This document shows, piece by piece, positions 1 through 5,228 of a DNA stretch of 5,228 nucleotides. This DNA comes from Endomicrobium sp. (GTDB lineage Bacteria > Elusimicrobiota > Endomicrobiia > Endomicrobiales > Endomicrobiaceae), in assembly GCA_031273885.1 (NCBI GenBank), contig JAISRA010000118.1, positions 1-5,228 of the forward strand. Reading direction: 5' to 3'. The notes below the pieces were generated by a model, which worked only from the letters and a program-made list of their open reading frames with translations, ran no database searches and had not been told where the DNA came from. The position numbers and the translations under genes are program-made. Position 1 is the stretch's first letter, and each line of letters begins with the position of its first letter.

Positions 1-1125
1 CCAGTGATAATTAATGAAGTTTTAAATCTTTTATATAAAAATGGTGTCAGGCCAGCAGAACCAGGTGAATTTACTTATAGGGCTTTTTTAAACGGTAAAA
101 AAGATCTCGCTGAAGCTGAAGCTGTTTGTAACCTTATAACAAGTAAAACAACAGCATCTGTAAGAGCCGCTTTAAATAATGTTTCAGGATTATTCTCTTC
201 TAAAATCAAAACTATCAAAGACGCACTTACAAACCTTATTGCTTTTATGGAGGTAAATTTAGATCATCCCGAAGAAAATATTATGTTTTTATCTCGCAAT
301 GAAAAAGTTGAGAGATTAAATTCTTATATACAAGACATTCAAAGTCTTTTAAATCATTACAAAATAAGTAAAACCTTACAAAACGGAATAAAAGTAGCTA
401 TTATAGGCAAACAAAACGTTGGAAAATCATCATTACTTAATGCAGTTTTGAAAAAAAACAGAGCAATTGTCACAAATATCGCAGGAACTACGATAGATAC
501 CATAGAAGAAACCATATGTTATTGCGGTATCCCAATCACAATTGTAGATACTGCAGGTATTATAGATTGTAACGAAAGCCTCATAAACCCTATAACATTT
601 CTAGGGCAGAAAAAAACCAAAGAGGCTATTGATGAAGCCGACATACTGATATGGGTATTTGATTCTTCTTCTGAATTAGATCAAAATGATTCAAAAATAG
701 CAAACTTTTTACAAAAATCTAACTTAAATATACTCATTATAAGTGTATTAAATAAATCTGATCTACCTTTAAAACTGTATTTTGACACCAGTTCAATTTT
801 TTACTCCTCCCTTTCTAACGCTATAAAAATTTCTGCAAAAACTGAAGAAGGACTTCCTAATTTATTAAATGAAATTACAAAAATTGCTGATAATTCAGAT
901 TCTAAAAACAATTGTTTAATGATAACTTCTCGTCATTTTGCATTATTGCAAAATGTTTTAGATTCTCTAATAAGAACAAGACAGATCTTAATTGAAAAAG
1001 ATGCCGACGAAATTGCTTGCCTTGAAGCTGTAACTGCACAAACCGCACTAAATGAAATTTTAGGTACCGATGTTAAGCAAGATATTTTGGATACAATTTT
1101 TTCAACTTTCTGTATAGGAAAATAA
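1..1125 (+). CDS. mnmE: tRNA modification GTPase MnmE (TrmE), 5'-truncated by the window edge
   Basis: MnmE acts with MnmG in the cytoplasm to install the (carboxymethyl)aminomethyl group at C5 of the wobble uridine of certain tRNAs. Reading is open from base 1 (numbering the first codon, Pro, as residue 1); 374 residues are visible against about 450 in the family, so about 80 of the N-terminal tetrahydrofolate-binding domain are missing. Seen in order: the RPAEPGEFTYRAFLNGKKDL segment (17-36), a helical domain, then the inserted G domain: P-loop GKQNVGKS (136-143), IAGTT switch I (160-164), DTAG (183-186), NKSD (251-254), SAK (278-280). The helical domain resumes and ends in FCIGK (370-374), which carries the cysteine essential in this family. 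Asn139 of the P-loop, the potassium-coordinating residue in E. coli MnmE, is kept. Switch I and II carry unusual substitutions (see findings). The GTG at 4 is internal and not the start. No mnmG or rsmG follows. Identification is secure. Confidence 0.97.
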   Translation, partial: PVIINEVLNLLYKNGVRPAEPGEFTYRAFLNGKKDLAEAEAVCNLITSKTTASVRAALNNVSGLFSSKIKTIKDALTNLIAFMEVNLDHPEENIMFLSRNEKVERLNSYIQDIQSLLNHYKISKTLQNGIKVAIIGKQNVGKSSLLNAVLKKNRAIVTNIAGTTIDTIEETICYCGIPITIVDTAGIIDCNESLINPITFLGQKKTKEAIDEADILIWVFDSSSELDQNDSKIANFLQKSNLNILIISVLNKSDLPLKLYFDTSSIFYSSLSNAIKISAKTEEGLPNLLNEITKIADNSDSKNNCLMITSRHFALLQNVLDSLIRTRQILIEKDADEIACLEAVTAQTALNEILGTDVKQDILDTIFSTFCIGK

Positions 1126-1225
1126 AAACACTGTGATTTCCTTTATTAAAAAATATTACGACTAAAACACAATCAGGATCTGTATTTGTATTATTATTTT
1201 GAATATATATATAAGTAATTAATTT
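1126..1225. other. Intergenic, nothing recognised
   Basis: This 100-bp AT-rich stretch lies between the mnmE stop codon and the first readable piece of the cysteine synthase remnant. All frames are broken by stops and I could not align it to the missing N-terminal half of cysteine synthase. It holds a weak GGAAA/TTTCC pairing (1117-1141) without a T-tract, too poor to call a terminator for mnmE. If the pseudogene once had a full 5' half, that half was deleted, since about 330-390 bp would be needed and only 100 bp remain. Confidence 0.5.
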
Positions 1226-1736
1226 ATGATAAAAGGTATCGCTGGGTTTGCATTTGCATCTGGACTTGCTGTTTTTTTTGCTCTTTGAAAGCGAAGATAA
1301 ATTTATAAATTTCGCAAATCACTACATTATTCACTTTAAAATGACGGGAGTAGAAATTTATCATGATCTTCAATTATCTTGCAGCTAGATCAGGTAACGA
1401 GAGTTCTAAAATATTTAAAGTCAAGAAATAAAACTATAAATGGCGTTTTAGCTGATCCCATACTATTTGAAGAAATAGGAAAAATGGATTTAACGTATAT
1501 AGCTAAAATTATAAAAATTAAAGATAATAAAACGTTTTTTTGAAATCAAAAAACTTGGTTTAAATAAAAGAATACTTGCAGGCACATCACCAGAAGCTCG
1601 TTAACAACTGCAAAAAAACTAAACAAGAAAGTAAAAATAACTTGTTAACATCGTTCTAATTCTCCCAGAGAGAGGAGCCAGATACTATAAAGTAACCACA
1701 TTTGCAATTAACAAAAATAACTTTCTATTTAACTAG
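1226..1736 (+). pseudogene. cysK: Degraded 3' half of a cysteine synthase (CysK/CBS-type fold II PLP enzyme)
   Basis: An intact enzyme would make cysteine from O-acetylserine and sulfide using PLP. Here only scattered pieces of the C-terminal half survive, in changing frames. Residues resembling the family in the correct order are: tentative MIKGIAG at 1226-1246 (like GMKGAI); FINFANHYIIHFKMTGVEIY at 1302-1361 (like the FxNPANxxxHxxTTGPEIW segment); a run at 1372-1428 with SGNESSKI in place of the GTGGTxxGI phosphate loop; GVLADPILFEEIGKMDLTYI at 1442-1501; EIKKLGLNKRILAGTSPEAR at 1542-1601 (like REEGLLVGxSSGAA); LTTAKKLNKKVKI at 1601-1639; and NIVLILPERGARYY at 1647-1688 (like IVVILPDSGERYL), ending at TAG 1734. 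Frames change near 1280, 1371, 1430, 1541, 1601 and 1646, with stops between. The PLP-lysine region and the whole N-terminal half are absent, so no functional enzyme is possible. Cystathionine beta-synthase shares this fold and cannot be fully excluded as the parent. Confidence 0.8.
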
Positions 1737-1896
1737 TAGGTTAATCAAAAACATTCAGAAATGATGTCTATATAAAATATATCTTTCTTAATAAACTAAT
1801 ATTTTTCATTGTTTCCCATATAATATACTAATAGAAAGAGTATAAGTATAACGCTGGGACATATTTATAACAGCTAAAATAGCTTGTCTACATACT
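1737..1896. other. AT-rich intergenic, nothing recognised
   Basis: This segment lies between the end of the cysteine synthase remnant and the inverted repeat at 1897. Neither strand has a reading frame of useful length, and short translations show no family I recognise. A small hairpin, AGCTA-AAA-TAGCT (1872-1884), is present but has only five base pairs. The stretch is probably eroded coding or spacer DNA. I see no tRNA-like cloverleaf. Confidence 0.5.
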
Positions 1897-1961
1897 ATTT
1901 AACAGCCTCCCCTCTAGCTGACTTCTTAGCGTGGGAGGCTGTTAAATGTTTTATGTTTTTT
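1897..1961 (+). terminator. Perfect 15-bp stem followed by T-runs; probable rho-independent terminator at a convergent junction
   Basis: ATTTAACAGCCTCCC (1897-1911) is exactly the reverse complement of GGGAGGCTGTTAAAT (1933-1947), with a 21-nt loop. The stem core is much richer in G+C than its surroundings. On the + strand it is followed by TTTT (1949-1952) and a T-run at 1956-1961, so termination of + strand transcription (mnmE/cysK direction) is favoured. On the − strand it begins 12 bp after the lipoprotein stop codon but lacks a trailing U-tract, so there it may act only as a 3' mRNA-stabilising hairpin or a weaker terminator. The T-tract is interrupted and the loop is longer than usual, so a dispersed palindromic repeat is an alternative. 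Confidence 0.65.
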
Positions 1962-2136
1962 ACTTAATATTATCAGCTGTTGCTTCTACTGTTACCGGAG
2001 CTGAACTACCTTCTACTACTTCTTCTTCAGCAACTTCTGCAGAAGATTCTGCCACTTGTTCTTTCTTGCTTGCGCAAGCTACGAATGAAAAGCCAAAAAA
2101 CGCCACCAATGTTGCAAACAACATAAATTTTTTCAT
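1960..2136 (-). CDS. Small acidic lipoprotein, function unknown
   Basis: The product is 58 residues from the ATG at 2136. It has a classic type II signal peptide: MKK, a hydrophobic stretch (residues 4-19), then the lipobox FVAC with Cys21 as the predicted lipidated residue. The mature part is only 38 residues, low in complexity and rich in Ala, Glu, Val and Ser (8 Glu and 1 Asp against 3 Lys), with no predicted fold. The ATG is preferred over the GTG two codons upstream (2142) because AAAGGAG (2145-2151) lies 8 nt before the ATG but is too close to the GTG. It is likely transcribed alone: 151 bp separate it from rodA upstream, with promoter-like boxes there, and an inverted repeat follows. 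An overlapping opposite-strand frame (1946-2161) is judged a shadow. I recognise no named family; a cell-envelope lipoprotein is the limit of the inference. Confidence 0.8.
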   Translation of the reverse strand: MKKFMLFATLVAFFGFSFVACASKKEQVAESSAEVAEEEVVEGSSAPVTVEATADNIK

Positions 2137-2144
2137 CTCCACTT

Positions 2145-2151
2145 CTCCTTT
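2145..2151 (-). promoter_or_regulatory. Ribosome binding site deciding the lipoprotein start
   Basis: On the − strand AAAGGAG is followed by 8 nt and then the ATG at 2136. This is a strong Shine-Dalgarno at ideal distance, and it rules against the in-frame GTG at 2142, which would sit only about 2 nt after it. Confidence 0.8.
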
Positions 2152-2185
2152 AAATGATTAACTACATTTAATAATTTTATATCTT

Positions 2186-2215
2186 TTAATATTTTTTTGC
2201 AAATCTACATTTCAA
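2186..2215 (-). promoter_or_regulatory. Candidate sigma-70-type promoter of the lipoprotein gene
   Basis: On the − strand TTGAAA (2215-2210) and TATTAA (2191-2186) are separated by 18 bp, placing a start point near 2178 and a leader of about 40 nt before the ATG. An alternative pair is TTGCAA (2202-2197) with TATAAA (2181-2176) at a short 15-bp spacing. In DNA this AT-rich such boxes occur by chance, so the call rests mainly on position upstream of a gene with a strong RBS. Confidence 0.35.
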
Positions 2216-2233
2216 ACTATATTTGCAAATATA
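2196..2233. repeat. 16-bp perfect palindrome plus a second copy of its core; possible operator
   Basis: TATATTTGCAAATATA (2218-2233) is a perfect palindrome. Its core TTTGCAAAT occurs again at 2196-2204, centre to centre 26 bp away. The palindrome lies just upstream of the candidate -35 box and the second copy lies between the -35 and -10 boxes of the lipoprotein promoter, a layout typical of regulator binding sites. The sequence also lies downstream of rodA, where an AT-only stem would make a poor terminator. No regulator is identifiable. Confidence 0.4.
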
Positions 2234-2287
2234 ATATTCTTTTTATTTTAAATTTCTGAAAGTTATCCTGCTTATATGGTCTACAAA

Positions 2288-3634
2288 TTAGAAATAAGTA
2301 TGCTTTCTTATGTGAATAGAACATAAAATACCAATAGCGCACAACGATGAAAATATTGACGAGCCTCCGTAAGAAAGTAGGAGTAGCGGCATTCCTGTTA
2401 CAGGCATCATACCCATAACCATGCCTATATTTATTACAGCATAGAATGCAAACATTGTGGCAAGCCCTGTAGCTACAAGAGATCCATACCTGTCACGAGA
2501 TTCTTTCGCTATTGCAAGCGCACGCCAAATAAAAAGAGAATAGAAAAGAATAGTAAGCTGAGCCATAATCCACCCTCCTTCTTCTCCGATAACGGAAAAA
2601 ATAAAGTCCGTATGCTGTTCTGGGAGAAAACCAAGTTGAGTTTGTGTTCCTTTTTTAAAACCCTTTCCTGTAAATCTCCCTGAACCTATAGCTATTTTAG
2701 ACTGTATTATATTGTAGCCTGAACCTCTGGGATCAATTTTGGGATTTAAAAATACTACAAGTCTTTTCCTTTGGTAATTTTTTAATGATTTTTCTACGGT
2801 AATAGATACTGCACAGCCAAGCAATATTGCTCCACATAAAACAATCGGATAAATAAGCGAAATTTTAATTCTAAATTTCCATAAGATCCCCCATGAACAC
2901 ATTATCAAAAACAACACCGCAACAAGTATATAACCACTGCACCAGCCAATTCTCAAGCAGGTTGCAATATTAGTTAAAAATGTTTTATCTTGTAAAAAAT
3001 TAATCTGCATGTCTAAGAATGTTTTTAAAAGAGGAATTCCTACTGCAAGTCCACCGATAATTATAATACATAAAAGCAAGAAAGGCTCTACGCCTACGAT
3101 AAAAAGAAGAATTAAAGTAACTGGAAAATAAGAAAGTGTGGAAGAAAAATCAGGCTGCATCATTATAAGCATTAAGTGCCCAGCAAGTATTGCAAATGTC
3201 GAAATGAAAAAAGAAGCTTTTTTTATTTTTTTTGCCTTTGCATCAATAAATGAACTAAACACTAAAATAAACATTATTTTTGCAATTTCTACGGGCTGAA
3301 AAGAAATGATCCCAAAATCAAACCAACCTTTTGTTCCTCTTTTAACTGATCCAAAAATCAACACTGCAATCAGAAGAACCAAAGACAGCACATATATAAC
3401 CTTGTTGAGATGTTTATAATACTGATAATTAAAACTCGCAAGAAACAGAAGACATATAAACCCCATTCCTGACGCTAAACATTGCACCGAAATATATTTA
3501 AACGATAGTCCAAAATTAACCCCTGCAGAATATATAGCGGTAAAACTTATAAACATTAAAACCAAAATTACGAGAGCAAGTGCCAAGTCTATATTAGAAA
3601 TAAGGCGCTGAAAAAAAATCTTTTTGTTAATCAC
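2288..3634 (-). CDS. rodA: Rod-shape SEDS peptidoglycan glycosyltransferase RodA
   Basis: RodA polymerises lipid II into glycan strands in the inner membrane as part of the elongasome, paired with PBP2. The 448-residue product is a polytopic membrane protein with clear SEDS landmarks: IYSAG after TM1 (34-38), KGWFDFG (102-108) followed by SFQPVEIAKI (111-120), YQRKR (287-291), SGYNIIQSKIAIGSG (305-319), FLPEQHTDFIF (336-346) with Asp343 matching the essential SEDS aspartate, and SYGGSS (421-426) near the C terminus. The HTDF and GTQTQLGFLP wording separates RodA from FtsW. It is longer than E. coli RodA (370); most of the excess lies at about 200-282 and seems to hold two additional hydrophobic segments. 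The start is GTG at 3634, overlapping the PBP2 stop in GTGA, with a modest AAGGGAA 7 nt upstream. The overlap implies translational coupling with mrdA. Confidence 0.95.
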   Translation of the reverse strand: MINKKIFFQRLISNIDLALALVILVLMFISFTAIYSAGVNFGLSFKYISVQCLASGMGFICLLFLASFNYQYYKHLNKVIYVLSLVLLIAVLIFGSVKRGTKGWFDFGIISFQPVEIAKIMFILVFSSFIDAKAKKIKKASFFISTFAILAGHLMLIMMQPDFSSTLSYFPVTLILLFIVGVEPFLLLCIIIIGGLAVGIPLLKTFLDMQINFLQDKTFLTNIATCLRIGWCSGYILVAVLFLIMCSWGILWKFRIKISLIYPIVLCGAILLGCAVSITVEKSLKNYQRKRLVVFLNPKIDPRGSGYNIIQSKIAIGSGRFTGKGFKKGTQTQLGFLPEQHTDFIFSVIGEEGGWIMAQLTILFYSLFIWRALAIAKESRDRYGSLVATGLATMFAFYAVINIGMVMGMMPVTGMPLLLLSYGGSSIFSSLCAIGILCSIHIRKHTYF

Positions 3635-5228
3635 TGCTTAATTCCCTTGTTCTCTTCTTTTGAAAAGTAAGCCTCATAAATTTTTCTACAGATAGGTACA
3701 GCATTGAGTCCACCGCCACCGCCGTGTTCAACAATAACCGCAATTGCAATTTCGGGATCATCAACCGGCGCATAAGAAACAAACCAAGCATGGTCTTTTC
3801 CTTGCGGATTTTGGGCTGTCCCGGTTTTACCGGCAATTTTAATTCCTGGAATTTTACATTTTCTTCCGGTGCCGTTTTCAACTGTTTCCGTAAGAGCTTG
3901 ATGTAACAATTTCCATGTTTCATCTGACAATTCCAATTTATTATCAAATTCTAATCTGCACTTATAAACTTCATTGCCGTTAAAATCCACTACTTTTTCA
4001 ACTATATAGGGCTTGCGATATACACCATTATTTGCAACGACAGATATCATACACGCCATTTGAAGCGGAGTCACACAAAGCGCACCCTGTCCTATTGCAA
4101 ATATAATAGTATCACCTTGAAACCACGGCATTTTTAATTTTGAGTTTTTCCATTCCGGATTAGGAATAAACCCTTTTTTTTCGTTAGGCAAATCTATCCC
4201 CGTTTTATGATCAAGATAAAACTTTTTAGCATATTTTTCAAGATTTCTTATACCGAGTTTTAATCCTAATTGATAAAAATAAATATTACACGACTGCGCC
4301 ATTGCGGAAATAAGATTTAGTTTGCTATGTCCAGACCTATACCAGCAAATATAATGTCTTTTTCCAAGTTCAAAAGTGCCGGCACAATGTAATGTTTCTG
4401 ACGGATCGATTTTTTTAATATCCATTGCAGCGGCAAACGTTATTATCTTAAATACGGATCCTGGAGGATAAAGGGCTTGAAGCGCCCTATTAAAAAGAGG
4501 TAGAGTTTTATCTTCTAGATATTTGCCAAATTCTCTGCTTCCAGCAGTATTTGCGTCAAACCCTGGACATGAAACTAGCGCTTTTACAGCACCTGTTTTT
4601 GCATCGAGCACCACTACCGCTCCCATGCCCGTAGCACTGTTCTTTAAAGTCTCGTAAGCGATTTGCTGAAGCTTTAAATCTATTGTCGAGTAAATGCTTG
4701 CTCCCACCTCGGGCGCAATGTACTCAAATGCTTTTACCCTATAGCCTTTTGCGTTTACTTCTATTTGCCATCCACCATTTTTTCCATGAAGATATTCATC
4801 ATAGGCTTGCTCTATACCGCCCCTGCCAATATAATCTTCCATTTTATAACCCCGTTCGGATAAATCTTCAATTTCATCAGCACCTATTTTGCCAATATAA
4901 CCTACTATATGGCTTGTGGCTTGTGGGTAATAATAAATCCTGCGCGGCTCTTTTACAACAGAAATATCTTTTAAACTTATCTTTTTTTCTTGTATCTTAA
5001 ACATATCTTCTATTGAGAGATTATCTTTTAATTTTACAACTTTTCCATATCTTCTGCTTTCGTCAATCGGAGCTATTTTCCTTCCCAAAATTTTACTTAA
5101 TTCTTTGACAATTTGGTCTGAAGGTTTTAAATATTTGTCAAAAGAGTGGTGCAAAATAATATAGGTAGGTTTACTTTCCGCAAGAACAGTGTTATCGGCA
5201 GAATAAATTATTCCCCTTGCAGCACGTT
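3631..5228 (-). CDS. mrdA: Penicillin-binding protein 2 (elongasome transpeptidase), 5'-truncated by the window edge
   Basis: PBP2 crosslinks peptidoglycan in the periplasm, anchored in the inner membrane, together with RodA. Reading stays open to the window edge; 531 residues are visible (first codon 5226-5224, Arg, taken as 1), so the cytoplasmic tail and membrane anchor are missing. Seen: a linker beginning RAARGIIYS (1-9); the dimerisation/pedestal region with YPQATSHIVGYIG and YIGRGGIEQAYDEYLHGKNG (about 100-151); then the transpeptidase domain with SVFK (257-260, nucleophile Ser257), SCN (312-314), WFQGDT (368-373), GQG (379-381) and KTGT (467-470). The motif set and the pairing with RodA identify it as PBP2 rather than FtsI. 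The TTG at 5154 is internal, since family-like sequence continues upstream of it. It ends in TGA at 3633-3631, overlapping the rodA start by 4 bp. All catalytic residues are intact. Confidence 0.95.
   Translation of the reverse strand, partial: RAARGIIYSADNTVLAESKPTYIILHHSFDKYLKPSDQIVKELSKILGRKIAPIDESRRYGKVVKLKDNLSIEDMFKIQEKKISLKDISVVKEPRRIYYYPQATSHIVGYIGKIGADEIEDLSERGYKMEDYIGRGGIEQAYDEYLHGKNGGWQIEVNAKGYRVKAFEYIAPEVGASIYSTIDLKLQQIAYETLKNSATGMGAVVVLDAKTGAVKALVSCPGFDANTAGSREFGKYLEDKTLPLFNRALQALYPPGSVFKIITFAAAMDIKKIDPSETLHCAGTFELGKRHYICWYRSGHSKLNLISAMAQSCNIYFYQLGLKLGIRNLEKYAKKFYLDHKTGIDLPNEKKGFIPNPEWKNSKLKMPWFQGDTIIFAIGQGALCVTPLQMACMISVVANNGVYRKPYIVEKVVDFNGNEVYKCRLEFDNKLELSDETWKLLHQALTETVENGTGRKCKIPGIKIAGKTGTAQNPQGKDHAWFVSYAPVDDPEIAIAVIVEHGGGGGLNAVPICRKIYEAYFSKEENKGIKQ

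Noticed and set aside
4..6. GTG as the start of mnmE
   Set aside because: It sits inside the conserved PV(I/V)-L-L segment of MnmE, and the N-terminal tetrahydrofolate-binding domain must lie upstream of the window.
1117..1150. Possible terminator directly after mnmE
   Set aside because: Only a five-pair GGAAA/TTTCC stem with a 15-nt loop and no T-tract; not supportable.
1226..1288. A 20-codon hydrophobic mini-protein beginning MIKGIAG
   Set aside because: It resembles the start of PtsI or a small membrane peptide at first glance, but it has no clear RBS and is followed by cysteine synthase-like sequence in a shifted frame. It is better read as part of the pseudogene.
1600..1649. Inverted repeat GTTAACAA / TTGTTAAC with 34 bp between the arms
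   Set aside because: It has only 8 bp per arm in AT-rich DNA, no extension and no T-tract, and lies inside the pseudogene. Chance is the simplest reading.
1126..1945. tRNA, CRISPR, transposase remnants or other RNA genes in the long gap
   Set aside because: I found no T-loop-like GTTCGA sequence, no regularly spaced repeats, no terminal inverted repeats with target duplications and no transposase-like translations.
1946..2161. Open frame of 71 codons on the + strand over the lipoprotein gene
   Set aside because: It is the complement of the lipoprotein gene, whose signal peptide, lipobox and RBS are all convincing. The + strand product is a Ser/Thr/Ala-rich shadow with no RBS.
3627..3947. 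Overlapping frames within mrdA (3627-3947 −, 3724-3906 +, 4683-5000 +)
   Set aside because: All lie inside the strongly supported PBP2 coding sequence in other frames, show no family features and lack convincing ribosome sites.
5152..5154. TTG as the start of mrdA
   Set aside because: The same frame continues upstream to the window edge with the PBP2-like RGIIY...LAE segment, so the gene simply runs out of the window.

Overview
The window is AT-rich and carries two kinds of content: well-preserved bacterial housekeeping genes and, between them, decaying DNA. The genes are the tRNA-modification GTPase MnmE (+ strand, start outside the window), a very small lipoprotein (− strand), and the cell-elongation pair RodA and PBP2 (− strand, PBP2 start outside the window). 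The low G+C, a heavily eroded metabolic gene, and an intact rod-shape peptidoglycan system suggest a Gram-negative host-associated bacterium undergoing genome reduction. An Elusimicrobiota/Endomicrobium-type insect-gut symbiont is my best guess, but this is inferred from overall style and not proven by any sequence match.

Layout. 1-1125: the 3' four-fifths of mnmE, ending in the canonical FCIGK. 1126-1225: no recognisable content. 1226-1736: a degraded, 5'-deleted cysteine synthase (cysK-type) pseudogene on the + strand, readable only by changing frame several times. 1737-1896: AT-rich sequence with nothing recognised. 1897-1961: a perfect 15-bp inverted repeat followed by interrupted T-runs, probably a terminator, located where + strand and − strand genes converge. 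1960-2136: a 58-residue lipoprotein gene on the − strand. 2137-2287: its leader and probable promoter region, with a 16-bp palindrome and a second copy of its core. 2288-5228: rodA and mrdA (PBP2) on the − strand, overlapping by 4 bp.

How they work together. PBP2 (transpeptidase) and RodA (SEDS glycosyltransferase) form the core peptidoglycan synthase of the elongasome, and their coupled translation fits a 1:1 complex. MnmE works with MnmG (not in the window) on the wobble uridine of certain tRNAs. The lipoprotein has no assignable function. The cysteine synthase remnant indicates loss of at least one copy of the last step of cysteine synthesis.

I found no convincing novel system, RNA gene, CRISPR array or mobile element. 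The items most worth a second look are the cysK remnant, substitutions in the catalytic switch loops of MnmE, an enlarged central segment in RodA, the perfect inverted repeat at 1897-1947, and the paired TTTGCAAAT sites upstream of the lipoprotein gene.
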